The position numbers were made by a program, and so were the translations under genes. The notes below the pieces were generated by a model. It was not told where the DNA came from, ran no database searches, and saw only the letters and a list, made by a program, of their open reading frames with translations. From Pseudomonas sp. MM213 (lineage in GTDB: Bacteria > Pseudomonadota > Gammaproteobacteria > Pseudomonadales > Pseudomonadaceae), in NCBI RefSeq assembly GCF_020423045.1, contig NZ_CP081943.1, forward strand, positions 1,116,001 to 1,180,000: 64,000 bases of DNA, written 5' to 3'. Below, piece after piece: positions 44,601 through 54,808 of this stretch. Position 1 is the first letter of the stretch, and every line of letters starts with the position of its first letter.

Positions 44601-45282
44601 GCACTGTCGGCAATAAAACCGCGTCCGGCGGCGACTCGGCTGCCTGTTCAGTGCGGTCTTGTACGGCTTGCGCCTGCCGGGCCGGGGCGGTCGCAATCTC
44701 CGCCAGCCACTGTTTGCCTTGCTCGACCGTCAGCAAGTGCGTGCCACCGGTTTCGCAATCCACCGGGCCGAGATCGACGACCTGCATGAAGTGTTCGCGT
44801 TCCTCACGACTGTCGAGGACCTGGGCGCATTTCGCCGCTGTCCACTGCACTTCAGCGAAGGTCACGTACAGCGTGCTGCGCCTTGAAAAAATCAGCGCTG
44901 GACGTTCCTCGATGGGCGTGCGCTGATCACTGCCGACCTTATTGCCCTTGTGCAGCAGGGCGCTGATCAAGCCGTTGTGCACCTGATATTCGTGGAGTTC
45001 ACCGGTCGCGCTGTCGATCACATACAACCAGCCATCGCGCAGCATACGAATGCCCAACGGACGGGCCGTCAGGGCGTAGGGTAATTTCAGTTCAGAGCCG
45101 GGATCGAGGGGCTTTTCCACCAGGCCATAGCGCAGGGGTAGCAACTGCACATGGGTTTTGCGCAGAGGGCAGGCTCCGGGGGAACCAATGGCGGTTTTCG
45201 AGGCGGCCGCCGCCGCAAGGTTGGCAGGGTGGGTCATGGGTGACCCGCCGAAGCCACTGGCGTGAAAGTGCTGAGCATCCAC
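41605..45282 (-). CDS. VasX-like (BTH_I2691 family) type VI secretion effector
   Basis: 1225 residues from ATG at 45282 after AAGGA; MTHPANL at 45237 is an alternative start. The N-terminus (about 35-130) has the VasX-type block CPLRKTHVQLLPLRYGLVE and LGIRMLRDGWLYVID. A long helical middle includes a charged coiled-coil-like stretch near 660-720. Hydrophobic segments cluster at about 894-912, 931-966 and 984-1007, and a soluble ~220-residue C-terminus follows. VasX is a pore-forming effector delivered by the T6SS that targets inner membranes. No VgrG, PAAR or T6SS structural gene is nearby, so this is an orphan effector locus. Confidence 0.8.
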   Translation of the reverse strand: MDAQHFHASGFGGSPMTHPANLAAAAASKTAIGSPGACPLRKTHVQLLPLRYGLVEKPLDPGSELKLPYALTARPLGIRMLRDGWLYVIDSATGELHEYQVHNGLISALLHKGNKVGSDQRTPIEERPALIFSRRSTLYVTFAEVQWTAAKCAQVLDSREEREHFMQVVDLGPVDCETGGTHLLTVEQGKQWLAEIATAPARQAQAVQDRTEQAAESPPDAVLLPTVQVSDAPEHEREPYLWEQPRRFREAHIGEFLGQVRGPYQDDTLFLVVQDDLGVLRDLAEYQDTVVGWVDDWSNADANERDYLLAFYIESLSRLSAGDIGGLAKADGNPSVQALFADLEQLPEPDQEHTRQALLDYLNKGGKVEPAGVATPPELEQLRKDAHAEAFKFARYQGATPDFTAHGRASDEADRRYYTRQHFEVAPKDFVERHLDTLIKLGHEQDKRITDVLEGSSFSGKRGVNDLIDRPAMDAALSQHRDDLSRWNRMLDRITADRTMLVGAGRFHRSAWYYDAQDQQQLHQAFTAEYACLKDICRSDHASDILLGYLEEHPELTRPLFYTLPLRLQPEKAAQYATLFNAGMGVFNNLPHWLAELNKIEQLGLPALDDLPDPTRAVADAAQHSLSPALNLGLNRALEGFDLTGEKIPDLDELFRQLPKALSGRILDAAKTTGVTFTVASPAEHAVLQTTLKELLKERDYLKTLTRERNQLTHNKNRQGHKTPRAVELQGEIVRVRGQLTQLEGRLAGALSPIAELPDQSVRLYGATQARAGVTAVFPPAQQLEVRSLLKDIRIGVSSVPNGQLIRSEGMGLLVFLVQGVNLVSVYREMMSQTKNPKKRDEFFGALTATGAAGFTAAQSLADTALKARSAELVAGLQHHALQNVQVSMGKMHVGLGFFTYLFGFASSAISLHSQRQKWQQATRTGDRAEQIGAALATLGAGGMTAANAYGLGHTLHAGYTVAIAGNSAARKAAWAAAGTRLSTVFFRFNLAGALFTVLEFGGTWLFNRFNLSAHDKWLKTTPWSLDADHRGNHTLDEYRRYLDYLINAPYAQLGPNEHDSWLKNLLLKAKPSDIHLVLPRFNLSDFQPPLSGKPIHRLGIGARRLSVPLHSRGVPQERKEVISDEVVASLRLVQAAPDRLVLCLRYPLNPDAEFTPAVETLELAVCIETLNAKGIWEPRTQLIRINPHSTGRFPVLPPQSVSEYPPLLLVETHLLEMADHAHQE

Positions 45283-45341
45283 AGGTCCTTGTGTCTATTT
45301 CAAGACTCAGGACTTTGCGTGGATCAACCGATTGGTTGATG

Positions 45342-45559
45342 TCAGGCGATTCGATAATTGGCGTAGGACGGCTCCGTGAAGTCGTAATCTGCGGTCAGGT
45401 GCCGACTGCCTTCGTCACAAGACGCATGGTTGTAAGAGCGGTCTGTAGGGATGGGGGATGGGGGCGCTGTATCGCGGGCGCAAAGCGTAGGAAGGGACAA
45501 ACCCCAACACTGAACAGCATCAATGCCAGCAGCCCGAACGTCAGGGACTGCTGGCGCAT
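45342..45559 (-). pseudogene. Possible frameshifted small secreted protein gene upstream of the effector
   Basis: From an ATG at 45559 a 54-codon frame encodes a hydrophobic start (MRQQSLTFGLLALMLFSVGVC) like a signal or lipoprotein peptide and stops at 45395. In a neighbouring frame a codon-plausible run ending DYDFTEPSYANYRIA continues to a stop at 45342. The switch point is near two C-rich tracts (CCCCCATCCCCC). The start overlaps none of ugd's coding frame beyond its stop at 45577. It may be a broken gene, a sequencing artefact or no gene. Confidence 0.3.
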
Positions 45560-45576
45560 ACTCGGTGACTTGACGA

Positions 45577-46956
45577 TCAAGCAACAACTGAAGCCACTGG
45601 CCATTGTTGATGCGGAATCGGTAACTTGCGCGAGTCGCCTCGCCCCATCGGAAAGTACATAAACCCGCTGCGTGCCAACCGGTCCGCGTCATACAGATTG
45701 CGTCCATCGAATATCACCGGCGCTTTCAATCGTTGCTGGATCAGATCGAAATCCGGCGCCTTGAACTGCTGCCATTCGGTGCAGATGATTAACGCATCAG
45801 CGCCGGCCAGCACCGATTCCGGGGTGCCCATGAGCATCAGCTTCGCTTCGTCGGGATACAAATGCTGGGTTTCCTGCATCGCCTCCGGGTCGAACGCCCG
45901 CACGCTGGCACCGGCGGCCCACAGCGATTCCAGGAGTACCCGACTCGGCGCGTCGCGCATGTCGTCGGTGTTGGGCTTGAACGCCAGGCCCCACACAGCA
46001 AACGTCTTGCCACGCAAATCGCCTTTGTAGAACGCGTTGATGCGCTCGAACAGCTTGTGTTTCTGCCGCTGGTTGATGGCTTCCACCGCTTGCAGCAGGT
46101 CGCTGGAGCAATGCGCTTCCTCGGCGCTGTGGATCAGGGCGCGCATGTCTTTGGGGAAACACGAGCCGCCATAACCGCAGCCGGGGTAGATGAAGTGGTA
46201 GCCGATGCGCGAATCGGCGCCGATGCCCAGCCGCACAGATTCGATGTCGGCGCCGAGGTGTTCGGCCAGTTCGGCGATCTGGTTGATGAAGCTGATCTTG
46301 GTCGCCAGCATGCAGTTGGCGGCGTACTTGGTCAGCTCGGCGCTGCGCAGGTCCATGAACATGATCCGGTCATGGTTGCGGTTGAACGGTGCGTAGAGGT
46401 CGCGCATGACATCGCGCACGTCATCGTTTTCGCAACCGATGATGATACGGTCCGGGCGCCGACAATCGGCGACGGCCGAACCTTCTTTCAAGAACTCCGG
46501 ATTGGAGACGATATCGAACTGCAGTAACCGGCCGACCTTGATCAGGCACTTGTCGATGTGCGTGCGCAAGGTATCGCCGGTGCCCACGGGGACGGTGGAT
46601 TTCTCCACCAGAATCACCGGCTGCTCGCGGTGGCGGGCCACCGCTTCGCCCACCGACAGCACGTAGCGCAAATCCGCTGAACCATCGTCCCGGGACGGCG
46701 TGCCCACCGCGATGAACAACACTTGGCCGTGTTGCACCGCGAATTTTTCATCGGTGGTGAACTGCAACCGCTTGGCTTCCAGGCTTTCGCGCACCAGGCT
46801 GGCCAGCCCCGGCTCGAAAATGCTCACGTGGCCTTGTTGCAGCAACTCGACTTTTTTCTCGTCGATGTCCATGCAAACCACATCGTGGCCGACTTCAGCC
46901 AGAACAGCGGCCTGCACCAGGCCGACGTAACCGCTACCAAATACACTGATTTTCAT
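45577..46956 (-). CDS. ugd: UDP-glucose 6-dehydrogenase
   Basis: 459 residues. NAD-binding [20 protein letters not shown] at the N-terminus, [19 protein letters not shown], and the catalytic cysteine in [13 protein letters not shown] (about 260) are intact. It oxidises UDP-glucose to UDP-glucuronate, the precursor for aminoarabinose. It overlaps arnF by 4 bp (ATGA) and is the last gene of the arn operon. Confidence 0.95.
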   Translation of the reverse strand: MKISVFGSGYVGLVQAAVLAEVGHDVVCMDIDEKKVELLQQGHVSIFEPGLASLVRESLEAKRLQFTTDEKFAVQHGQVLFIAVGTPSRDDGSADLRYVLSVGEAVARHREQPVILVEKSTVPVGTGDTLRTHIDKCLIKVGRLLQFDIVSNPEFLKEGSAVADCRRPDRIIIGCENDDVRDVMRDLYAPFNRNHDRIMFMDLRSAELTKYAANCMLATKISFINQIAELAEHLGADIESVRLGIGADSRIGYHFIYPGCGYGGSCFPKDMRALIHSAEEAHCSSDLLQAVEAINQRQKHKLFERINAFYKGDLRGKTFAVWGLAFKPNTDDMRDAPSRVLLESLWAAGASVRAFDPEAMQETQHLYPDEAKLMLMGTPESVLAGADALIICTEWQQFKAPDFDLIQQRLKAPVIFDGRNLYDADRLARSGFMYFPMGRGDSRKLPIPHQQWPVASVVA

Positions 46957-47354
46957 AGGTCACTCCTGAGTGTGGACGCGTGAGCAGGTCGAGCGTTGAT
47001 GGTGATGACGCCCAGAATGACCAGGGCCACCCCGAGGCTTTTGGAAAGGCTGAAGTCTTCGTTGAACACTGGCAGGACGGCGGCCAGCAGGTACACCAGC
47101 GCGTAGCTGATGCTCAGCAGCGAGTAAGCCCGGCCCAGCGGCACATCGCGCAGGGCCACGAGCCAGCTGAGCATCGACAGGGCATAAGCGAGGATGGCGG
47201 CCAGCACCACGGCGACGGCGCTCGGGTCGAGGCTGGCGGTCAGCAAGTGCTCCGGTGACGGCAGGCGCGTCATGCTCCAGCGCATGCCCAACTGCGCGGC
47301 ACTGCCGAGCAGCACGCTGCCCAGGGCGAAGGCGATGCCCCGACGCAGGCTCAT
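46953..47354 (-). CDS. arnF: Undecaprenyl-phosphate-aminoarabinose flippase subunit ArnF
   Basis: 133 residues with four hydrophobic helices of the small EamA/DMT type ([51 protein letters not shown]). With ArnE it flips the lipid-linked aminoarabinose across the inner membrane. The start overlaps the arnE stop and the stop overlaps ugd, each by 4 bp. Confidence 0.9.
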   Translation of the reverse strand: MSLRRGIAFALGSVLLGSAAQLGMRWSMTRLPSPEHLLTASLDPSAVAVVLAAILAYALSMLSWLVALRDVPLGRAYSLLSISYALVYLLAAVLPVFNEDFSLSKSLGVALVILGVITINARPAHASTLRSDL

Positions 47355-47695
47355 GCGTTCAACCCCAGCAAAATCACGCCGCCGATCACCAGCGCTACGC
47401 CCAACCAGTGGCGGCGGTCGATGGTTTCGTGGAAGACAAAGCGAGCGATCAGGGTGATCAGCACAAAATTGAGGCTCAACATCGGATAGGCGACGCCGAC
47501 TTCAAGTCGCTGCAACACCAGCAGCCACACCAGCAAACCCGCGCCCAACGCGGCGAGGGCCAGCCACAGCCATGGCGAGCGCAGTTTTTCGCCCCAGCCC
47601 GACGTCTTGCCGCGCCAGTTCTCCACGGCGTATTTCTGGGCGATCTGGCCCAGGCAGGTCAGCAGGCAGGCCGCCAATACCAGCAACAGGCTCAT
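47351..47695 (-). CDS. arnE: Undecaprenyl-phosphate-aminoarabinose flippase subunit ArnE
   Basis: 114 residues, four membrane helices, small DMT-family protein ([57 protein letters not shown]). It partners ArnF. Four-base overlaps tie it to arnT upstream and arnF downstream. Confidence 0.9.
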   Translation of the reverse strand: MSLLLVLAACLLTCLGQIAQKYAVENWRGKTSGWGEKLRSPWLWLALAALGAGLLVWLLVLQRLEVGVAYPMLSLNFVLITLIARFVFHETIDRRHWLGVALVIGGVILLGLNA

Positions 47696-49341
47696 GACGC
47701 ACCCTGAGGGAATATCAAAATCACAAGGTTGCCTTGTTCATAGCGTTTGCCATCCTTGGGCAAGCGGTCGATTTCATGCAGCTCGTCTTCACCCTTGACC
47801 CGCATCAGCACGCCTACCGAGCCACGCTGACGGGCGTCGTGCATCCACTGTTGTACGCGATCAGGGTCGACGCGTTGCGACGCGCCGTCAGGATAAGCGA
47901 GGCCATATTTCAGTTCGCCTATCGTGTTGTACAACGCCACGTCCGGGCGTTTCAGGCGCCAGGCCAGGGCCGAAGCTGCGCCCAGATCGTTACTCAACAA
48001 ACTGGCGGTCTCGCCGAGTTCCCGGGCATGCTCAAGGACAAACTGGTCGGGCATTTTGTTCGCCACCACCGATTCGGGTATGGCCGCCGGCAAGACCCCG
48101 ACCAGCAGCAGGCTGCCAAAGGCCGGCGCCGCCCAGCATTGCAAGGGCCGGAACGCTTGCAGCAGGTTGGCCATGATCCAGCCGATCAGGCCGATGAACA
48201 CCAGCACCAGGTTGTGCAACTCGTGGTCGTACAGCGGTTTCTTAAGTTGCAGGTACACCAAAGTGAAGAGGGTGGTCAGGCCCAGCATGAGATTGAGCAA
48301 ACCGTTGAGGCCCAGTACCCGGCCTTGCTCCAGTCGCAAGCGATCCGCCAGCGCATGCCCCAGCAGCAAGGCCAGTGGCAGCAGGCACGGCATGATGTAG
48401 GTGGGCAACTTGCCGTTGCTCAGGCTGAAAAACAGCAGCGGCATCAGTAACCACAACAGCAGGAAAGCGATGTTTGCCTGCCTGCGGGTTTGCCATGCCT
48501 GACGAAGTGCAGACGGCAGCAGCACCACCCACGGCAGACTGAACGCCACCAGCAACGGCAGATAAAACCACCACGGCGCGTCATGCTGCGCGTCCTCACT
48601 GGCGAACCGGCGGATGTGCTCGTGCCAGAAGAAAAACCGCCAGTAATCGGGCTCCTGCGCGTGCACCGCCAAGGCCCAGGGCAGGCTCACGGCGATGGCC
48701 ACGGCAATTGCCAGCGGGCCGTAGATCAACAGTTCACGCCAGCGTTTTTGCCAGAGCATCCAGGGCAGGGCGATCAGCACCGGCAGCAGCCAGGCGAGAA
48801 AGCCCTTGGTCAAGAAGCCCATGCCACAGGCCAGGCCCAGTGTTGCCCAGGCAATCAGGCGTCGGGCGCGGGTGGCGCTGTCCAACGCAAACCACAAGGC
48901 GACCAGACTCAGGTTGACCCAGAAAGTGAACTGCGGGTCGAGATTGGCGTAGCCGGCTTGCCCGGCGACCACGGTGAAACTCATGTACAGCAACGCGCAG
49001 GCAAAGCTTTTGCGTGGCTCGTTCCACAGCCGGCGGGCGATCAAGTAACACAGCATCACACTGAGCCCGGTACTGATGGCCGAAGCAATCCGCACCCCGA
49101 ACAGATTATCGCCAAACAGTGCCTGGCCAAGGGCGATCATCCAGTACCCGGCCACCGGTTTTTCGAAATAGCGCAGGCTCATGAAATGCGGCGAGATCCA
49201 ATTGCCGCTCAAGAGCATGTCCTGGCTGATCTGCGCGTAACGGGTTTCATCGGGAATCCACAGACCGTGGGTGCCCATCGGCAGCAGGTAGCCCAGTAGG
49301 AAAAGACCCAGCAGCAGCGGCAGTACCCAGCGTTTACTCAT
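47692..49341 (-). CDS. arnT: Lipid A 4-amino-4-deoxy-L-arabinosyltransferase ArnT
   Basis: 549 residues, about 12 membrane helices, with the GT83/PMT pattern near the N-terminus ([38 protein letters not shown]) where the DE pair is the expected catalytic site. A periplasmic C-terminal domain follows. It transfers aminoarabinose from undecaprenyl phosphate to lipid A, giving resistance to polymyxin and cationic peptides. Confidence 0.94.
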   Translation of the reverse strand: MSKRWVLPLLLGLFLLGYLLPMGTHGLWIPDETRYAQISQDMLLSGNWISPHFMSLRYFEKPVAGYWMIALGQALFGDNLFGVRIASAISTGLSVMLCYLIARRLWNEPRKSFACALLYMSFTVVAGQAGYANLDPQFTFWVNLSLVALWFALDSATRARRLIAWATLGLACGMGFLTKGFLAWLLPVLIALPWMLWQKRWRELLIYGPLAIAVAIAVSLPWALAVHAQEPDYWRFFFWHEHIRRFASEDAQHDAPWWFYLPLLVAFSLPWVVLLPSALRQAWQTRRQANIAFLLLWLLMPLLFFSLSNGKLPTYIMPCLLPLALLLGHALADRLRLEQGRVLGLNGLLNLMLGLTTLFTLVYLQLKKPLYDHELHNLVLVFIGLIGWIMANLLQAFRPLQCWAAPAFGSLLLVGVLPAAIPESVVANKMPDQFVLEHARELGETASLLSNDLGAASALAWRLKRPDVALYNTIGELKYGLAYPDGASQRVDPDRVQQWMHDARQRGSVGVLMRVKGEDELHEIDRLPKDGKRYEQGNLVILIFPQGAS

Positions 49342-50222
49342 GCACCTTGCACTCCCAGCCAGCCTTCACGGCCGTCGAGCGTGCCGCGCACTACACGACC
49401 GGTCGGCAAGGTGCCTGGCGCCTTGGGCAGCAGGTCGCCCAAGGGTTGAAAACGGATACCTCGCTGGCGCGCAGCGGCCAGCAGTTGACGAAAATCGTTG
49501 GCCATCAGAATCCCTTCTACTTCGGCGTGGATCGTATAAACGTTGAGTTTTTCCGGGGAGAATCGATCGAGAATGAACCCGTTGAAGTCCTTGGCCGCGA
49601 GCGTTGGGCCAACCACTTCATCGAAGGTCGGCAGGTCGACCGGAATCTGCGGCGCGCCCAGATCACCCTCGGCCAATATCGGGCGGAACAGACTGTGGCC
49701 ACGGCAATCGCTGTTGTAGCGAAAGCCGAAAGCCTGCTTGGCCTCGATCACGCGCTCGTCCGCGCGCCAACCGGCGGCTGCCGAACACTCGATTTTTTGC
49801 CCGAGGATGTCGCCGAGCGTGTCCACGCCCTGGCGAATCTGCTCGATCAGCTGTGCGTCGCTCCAGCGCCCGGCATTGGCCTGCCAGCCGTGGTGATCCC
49901 AGGCATGCAGGCCGACTTCATGACCTGCATCCCGGGCCTGGCGCATCAAGTGCCCGAGGTCGCGGCCAATGGGTTTGCCCGGCCATGCGGTGCCGGCCAG
50001 CAGGATGTCCCAGCCGTACAGCCCGGCGGCGTTGGAACGCAGCATCTTCCACAGGAACTGCGGACGGATCAGGCGCCACAAGTGGCGCCCCATGTTGTCC
50101 GGCCCGACGCTGAAGAAAAACGTCGCTTTGACCTGGGCTTCATCGAGCATCTCCAGCAGCCGGGGCACTCCTTCCCGAGTACCCCGGTAGGTGTCGACAT
50201 CAATCCGAAGGCCTGCCTGCAT
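49338..50222 (-). CDS. arnD: 4-deoxy-4-formamido-L-arabinose-phospho-undecaprenol deformylase ArnD
   Basis: 294 residues with NodB-fold motifs [13 protein letters not shown] and [14 protein letters not shown] (Asp and His-His metal site). It removes the formyl group from the lipid-linked sugar at the inner membrane. Its start shares a base with the arnA stop and its stop overlaps arnT by 4 bp. Confidence 0.93.
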   Translation of the reverse strand: MQAGLRIDVDTYRGTREGVPRLLEMLDEAQVKATFFFSVGPDNMGRHLWRLIRPQFLWKMLRSNAAGLYGWDILLAGTAWPGKPIGRDLGHLMRQARDAGHEVGLHAWDHHGWQANAGRWSDAQLIEQIRQGVDTLGDILGQKIECSAAAGWRADERVIEAKQAFGFRYNSDCRGHSLFRPILAEGDLGAPQIPVDLPTFDEVVGPTLAAKDFNGFILDRFSPEKLNVYTIHAEVEGILMANDFRQLLAAARQRGIRFQPLGDLLPKAPGTLPTGRVVRGTLDGREGWLGVQGA

Positions 50223-52213
50223 CAGTGCTTGTCCGCGATTTCGAGCATCGCTTCACGCAAGAAAAAATCCAGGGTGTTGCCGATGGTTTCGCTCATCTGC
50301 ACGGTCGGCGCCCAGTCCAAAAGGCGCTTGGCGTTGTCGATGCTCGGTTTGCGGTGGGACACGTCCTGGTAACCGGTGCCGTAGAACGCCTTGCTTTCAA
50401 CGTCGCGGAAGCCGGCGAACGGCGGGAAGTTGTCGCGCAGCGGGTGGGCTTCGAACTGGCGCAGCAGTTCCTCGCCCAACTGACGGATGCTGGCTTCGTT
50501 GTCCGGGTTGCCGATGTTGATGATCTGGCCGTTGCAGGCATCGTTGTCGTTATCGATGATCCGCGCCAACGCTTCGACACCGTCGGCGATGTCGGTGAAG
50601 CAGCGTTTTTGCTCACCACCATCGAACAGGCGAATCGGCGTGCCTTCCACCAGATTGAGGATCAGTTGCGTGATGGCCCGTGAGCTGCCGATGCGTGCCG
50701 AGTCCAGTCGGTCGAGGCGCGGGCCCATCCAGTTGAAGGGGCGAAACAGGGTGAAATTCAGGCCTTTCTGGCCGTACGCCCAGATCACGCGGTCGAGCAA
50801 TTGCTTGGAGGTCGAGTAGATCCAGCGCTGCTTGTTGATCGGCCCGACCACGAGGTTGGAGGTGTCTTCGTCGAATTTGGCGTCCTGGCACATGCCGTAG
50901 ACTTCCGAGGTCGAGGGGAAGATCACGCGCTTGTTGTATTTGACGCAGTAGCGCACCAGTTTCAGGTTTTCTTCAAAGTCCAGTTCGAACACGCGCAGCG
51001 GGTTGCGGGTGTACTCGATCGGCGTGGCGATCGCCACCAGCGGCAGGACCACGTCGCACTTCTTGATGTGGTACTCGATCCACTCGGAATGGATGCTGAT
51101 GTCGCCTTCGACGAAGTGGAAATGCGGATGGCTGCGCAAGCGTTCGATGGCGTCCGAGCCGATATCCAGGCCGTAGACCTCGTAGCGGTCGTCACGCAGC
51201 AGACGCTCGGACAAGTGATTGCCAATGAAACCGTTGACGCCGAGGATCAGCACGCGGGTGCGACGTGGCGCGCGCCCTGATTCGGCACCGCGCAGCACCG
51301 AACCGTCGACCAGCCCCAGTTCGTTGGCCAGTTGCGGGCCGCTCAGGTACAAACCGTTGTCGTTGCGTTGACCGGCAGTGATCACCAGCGAGTCTTCGCC
51401 GCAGGCAATGCGCAGCGGATCGACGCTGATGACCCGGCCCGGTGCCTGGCCTTCGTTGCCCAGGGCGACCTCGGCGTTCCACACAATCAGTTTGTGCTCA
51501 CCCACCGCGCAGAACGCGCCGGGATAAGGCTGGGTCACGGCGCGTACCAGATTGAACAGTTCTTCGGCCGGTTTTTGCCACATCAACTTGCCGTCGGCAG
51601 GCGTGCGGCGACCAAACACCGTGGCTTTCGATTCGTCCTGCGGGGTCTCGCTGACTTTCCCGGCGAGCAACGCTGGCAGCGTGTCGCGCAGCAGGTCGGT
51701 GGCGGCCACGCGCAACTTGCCGTGCAGGCTCAGCGCGGTGTCGCTTCGCTCAATAGCTACTTTTTTCTGGGCGAGGATCGCGCCGGCATCGGCCCGTTTG
51801 ACCATGCGGTGCAGGGTCACGCCGGTTTCGCTTTCGCCATTGACCAGCACCCAGTTGGCCGGCGCACGACCGCGATAGCGCGGCAGCAACGAACCGTGCA
51901 GGTTGAACGCGCCCTTAGTGGCCGTGGCCAGCAACGGTTCGCTGAGCAGGTGGCGGTAATAAAACGAGAACAGGTAATCGGGGTTGAGCTTGGCGATGCG
52001 TTCGATCCACAGCGGATGATTGACGTCTTCCGGCGCGTGCACCGGGATCCCCTGACGGGCGCACAGTTGCGCAACCGAGCCGTAGAAGGCGTTTTCCTGC
52101 GGATCATCGGCATGGGTGAACACGGCGGCAATCTCGTAACCGCTGGCGAGCAGGGTTTCGAGGCCGGCACAGCCAATATCGTGATAGGCGAAGACAACAG
52201 CTTTTGCGCTCAT
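50222..52213 (-). CDS. arnA: Bifunctional UDP-glucuronate decarboxylase / UDP-aminoarabinose formyltransferase ArnA
   Basis: 663 residues. The N-terminal formyltransferase domain (about 1-300) has [19 protein letters not shown]; the C-terminal SDR domain has [15 protein letters not shown] for NAD binding, SEVYG and the catalytic [16 protein letters not shown] (Tyr/Lys). It decarboxylates UDP-glucuronate made by Ugd and later formylates UDP-aminoarabinose. Fused architecture and length are normal. Confidence 0.95.
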   Translation of the reverse strand: MSAKAVVFAYHDIGCAGLETLLASGYEIAAVFTHADDPQENAFYGSVAQLCARQGIPVHAPEDVNHPLWIERIAKLNPDYLFSFYYRHLLSEPLLATATKGAFNLHGSLLPRYRGRAPANWVLVNGESETGVTLHRMVKRADAGAILAQKKVAIERSDTALSLHGKLRVAATDLLRDTLPALLAGKVSETPQDESKATVFGRRTPADGKLMWQKPAEELFNLVRAVTQPYPGAFCAVGEHKLIVWNAEVALGNEGQAPGRVISVDPLRIACGEDSLVITAGQRNDNGLYLSGPQLANELGLVDGSVLRGAESGRAPRRTRVLILGVNGFIGNHLSERLLRDDRYEVYGLDIGSDAIERLRSHPHFHFVEGDISIHSEWIEYHIKKCDVVLPLVAIATPIEYTRNPLRVFELDFEENLKLVRYCVKYNKRVIFPSTSEVYGMCQDAKFDEDTSNLVVGPINKQRWIYSTSKQLLDRVIWAYGQKGLNFTLFRPFNWMGPRLDRLDSARIGSSRAITQLILNLVEGTPIRLFDGGEQKRCFTDIADGVEALARIIDNDNDACNGQIINIGNPDNEASIRQLGEELLRQFEAHPLRDNFPPFAGFRDVESKAFYGTGYQDVSHRKPSIDNAKRLLDWAPTVQMSETIGNTLDFFLREAMLEIADKH

Positions 52214-53229
52214 GAGAGAACCTGATCTGAAGAGGTGGAAGTGAGGCCGTCGACGGTGACTACAGGCGCCGGGGTGGCCGGCTGGCCGCGCAGGACTTTT
52301 TCGATGAAGAACCGCGGACGGGCGCGAACGTCGCTGTACATGCGCCCGAGGTACTCGCCCAAAAGGCCCATGCCGATGAACTGGCCGCCGGTGAACACGA
52401 ACAGCACGGCGAACAGCACGAACGTACCGTCACCGGCCCAACTGGCGCCGAACACCAGCCGCAGGACGATCAGCGCCATGGCGAATGCCACGCCCAGTCC
52501 GGCCATGGCGAAGCCGACGATGCTCAGCAACCGCAGCGGCGTGGTGGTCATGCACGTGATCAGGTCGAACATCAGATTGACCAGGCGCATGGGGCTGTAC
52601 TTCGATTCGCCGTGTTCGCGCTCGGCGTGGGTCACCAGGATTTCCGTGGTGTGCCGGGCAAAGCTGTTGGCCAGGATCGGAATGAACGTGCTGCGTTCAC
52701 GGCAGGCGAGCATGGCGTCGACAATGGTCCGGCGGTAAGCCCGGAGCATGCAGCCGTAGTCGCTCATGGCGACGCCGGTGGAGCGCTGCACGGCGAGGTT
52801 GATCAGCTTCGACGGCCAACGGCGCAGGGCCGAGTCCTGGCGGTTGTTGCGCACCGTGGCGACCACGTCATAGCCGAGTTCGGCCTGAGCCACCAACCGT
52901 GGAATTTCTTCGGGCGGGTTTTGCAGATCGGCATCGAGGGTGATGACGACATCGCCCTTGCACTGCTCGAAACCGGCCATGATTGCCGCGTGCTGCCCGT
53001 AATTGCGGTTGAGAATGACCGCCACCACCGGGCTGCACTCGCGACTGGCGGCTTCTTCAAGTATCTGCGCCGAGTGGTCGCGGCTGCCGTCGTCGACCAA
53101 TACGATTTCATAGTCATGGTGCAATTGCTGGCACGCCGCCTCGGTGCGCCTGAGCAATTCGGGCAGGCTGTCCTGTTCGTTGTAGACCGGGATGACAATT
53201 GACACACAACGGATTGGGTAGGGTTTCAC
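52210..53229 (-). CDS. arnC: Undecaprenyl-phosphate 4-deoxy-4-formamido-L-arabinose transferase ArnC
   Basis: 339 residues from a GTG at 53229, chosen because it overlaps the arnB stop (GTGA) and gives the normal ArnC length. GT2 glycosyltransferase motifs: [41 protein letters not shown]. Two C-terminal membrane helices (about 230-305) anchor it to the inner membrane. Confidence 0.94.
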   Translation of the reverse strand: MKPYPIRCVSIVIPVYNEQDSLPELLRRTEAACQQLHHDYEIVLVDDGSRDHSAQILEEAASRECSPVVAVILNRNYGQHAAIMAGFEQCKGDVVITLDADLQNPPEEIPRLVAQAELGYDVVATVRNNRQDSALRRWPSKLINLAVQRSTGVAMSDYGCMLRAYRRTIVDAMLACRERSTFIPILANSFARHTTEILVTHAEREHGESKYSPMRLVNLMFDLITCMTTTPLRLLSIVGFAMAGLGVAFAMALIVLRLVFGASWAGDGTFVLFAVLFVFTGGQFIGMGLLGEYLGRMYSDVRARPRFFIEKVLRGQPATPAPVVTVDGLTSTSSDQVLS

Positions 53230-54374
53230 AGGCGTCTGTCCACAGTGGCTTCGATGGCGCTGACCACTCGGTCGACGTCGTCGTGGGTCATGTCGGGGAA
53301 CAACGGGATCGAACACAGGCGCGCCGAGTTCCATTCGGTGTTGGGCAGGTAGATGTTGGGGAATCGCCGGCGGTAGTAGGTGTGCAGGTGAGTGGCGATG
53401 AAGTGAATGCCGGTGCCGATGTTTTGTTCCTGCAGGGCTTTCATGAACGCCTCACGGTCCAGCCCGCAGCGTTCGGCATCGATGCGCAGGATGAACAGGT
53501 GCCAGGCGTGCTGCTGCGGGTAGGCCGGAATCGCCAGCGGTTGCACCGGTGAGCCTTCCAGCCGTTGCAGGTAAGTCTTGGCCAGTTCGGTGCGCTTGGC
53601 GTTGATCTGGTCCAGGCGCTCCAGTTGTACCAAAGCAATGGCGGCATTGATGTCGGCCAGGTTGTATTTGAACCCCGGCTCGATCACTTGGGCCTGGGGT
53701 TTGCGGCCGTGGGTCAGGCGGTCGTAGGCATCGACGCCGAGGCCGTGAAACTTGAGCATGCGCACCCGGTTGGCCAGCGCTTCATCATCCGTGACGAACA
53801 TCGCGCCCTCGGCGCAGGTCATGTTCTTGATCGCGTGGAACGAGAAGATCGCCGTGCCTTTCGCGCCGACGTGACGATTTCTGTAGAGGGTTCCGGCGGC
53901 GTGGGCGGCGTCTTCAACAACGGGGATGCCGTGTTTGTCGGCCAACGCATAGAGCGGGTCGAGATCGAAGGCGGCACCGGCATAATGCACCGGAATGATT
54001 GCCCGGGTGCGCGGGGTGATGGCCGCTTCAATGTGCTCCATGTTGCTCATCAGCGTGTCGCGGTCAACGTCGACGAACACCGGTGTCGCGCCCAGCAGGC
54101 AGATCATGTTGGCGGTGGAGACCCAGGTCTGGGACGGCGTGATCACTTCATCGCCGGGACCAATGCCCAAGGCCAGTAATGTGACGTGCATGGCGCCAGT
54201 CGCCGAGGAAAGTGCCACGGCATGACGGCAACCCACGTAGTTGGCGAAGTGTTCTTCCAGTTGCTGGTTTTTCGGTCCGGTAGTAATCCAGCCGGAGCGC
54301 AATACTTGCTCTACGGCAGCCATTTCTTCATCGCCGATACTGGGGCGGGAGAAGGGGAGAAAAGCCTGACTCAT
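53226..54374 (-). CDS. arnB: UDP-4-amino-4-deoxy-L-arabinose--oxoglutarate aminotransferase ArnB
   Basis: 382 residues from ATG at 54374 (GTG at 54380 is possible). DegT/DnrJ/EryC1-type PLP enzyme: [35 protein letters not shown], and the PLP lysine in [15 protein letters not shown]. It aminates the keto sugar to UDP-aminoarabinose. It is the first gene of arnBCADTEF-ugd; the promoter should lie in the 54375-54808 gap. No clear PmrA box was recognised. Confidence 0.94.
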   Translation of the reverse strand: MSQAFLPFSRPSIGDEEMAAVEQVLRSGWITTGPKNQQLEEHFANYVGCRHAVALSSATGAMHVTLLALGIGPGDEVITPSQTWVSTANMICLLGATPVFVDVDRDTLMSNMEHIEAAITPRTRAIIPVHYAGAAFDLDPLYALADKHGIPVVEDAAHAAGTLYRNRHVGAKGTAIFSFHAIKNMTCAEGAMFVTDDEALANRVRMLKFHGLGVDAYDRLTHGRKPQAQVIEPGFKYNLADINAAIALVQLERLDQINAKRTELAKTYLQRLEGSPVQPLAIPAYPQQHAWHLFILRIDAERCGLDREAFMKALQEQNIGTGIHFIATHLHTYYRRRFPNIYLPNTEWNSARLCSIPLFPDMTHDDVDRVVSAIEATVDRRL

Positions 54375-54808
54375 GGGCACCTCAAGGCTGTTGGCTTAGT
54401 GGTGTGGCTCTAGATAATTATTGGATCCAATAAAAGCGTAGCCGAATAATCTAAAGCTGCATCAATGAGTTGACTCATCATGCTGACAATCCGCTTTCAT
54501 TGACTTTTCCTGCCTGGACCGGCAGGTTGGGAGCCCCTTGCGGCTCACCGTATTCATAAGAGGTTAGGCGCGTTTTTGTGAAAGGAACATGAAAAACCGG
54601 TCGGCGAATCGTTTTTCTGACAGCTATTAAGCCCGTGTTCAGACTACTGCCGTTCATCGCGTTTTTAGTAGAAAGGTCCTACAGAAGTGTTCCGCTTTAT
54701 ATGAAGGATGTTTCAATCCTTAGTTGTTTTAATGATCTGTTTCCACTCAAGGCCGTTTTGTTTTGATTGACTTACCTGTTGCTGATTCAACTGCTGCAAA
54801 AGAGCCCG
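54375..54808. promoter_or_regulatory. AT-rich divergent region between arnB and the recombinase gene
   Basis: This 434-bp region is clearly more AT-rich than its surroundings. It holds a 16-bp perfect palindrome TTATTGGATCCAATAA (54418-54433), an interrupted repeat ATGAGT-TG-ACTCAT (54465-54478), and two small hairpins (54509-54526 with CCTGCC/GGCAGG; 54531-54546 with GAGCC/GGCTC). No gene is convincing. It must contain the arn promoter and the recombinase promoter. Confidence 0.55.
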
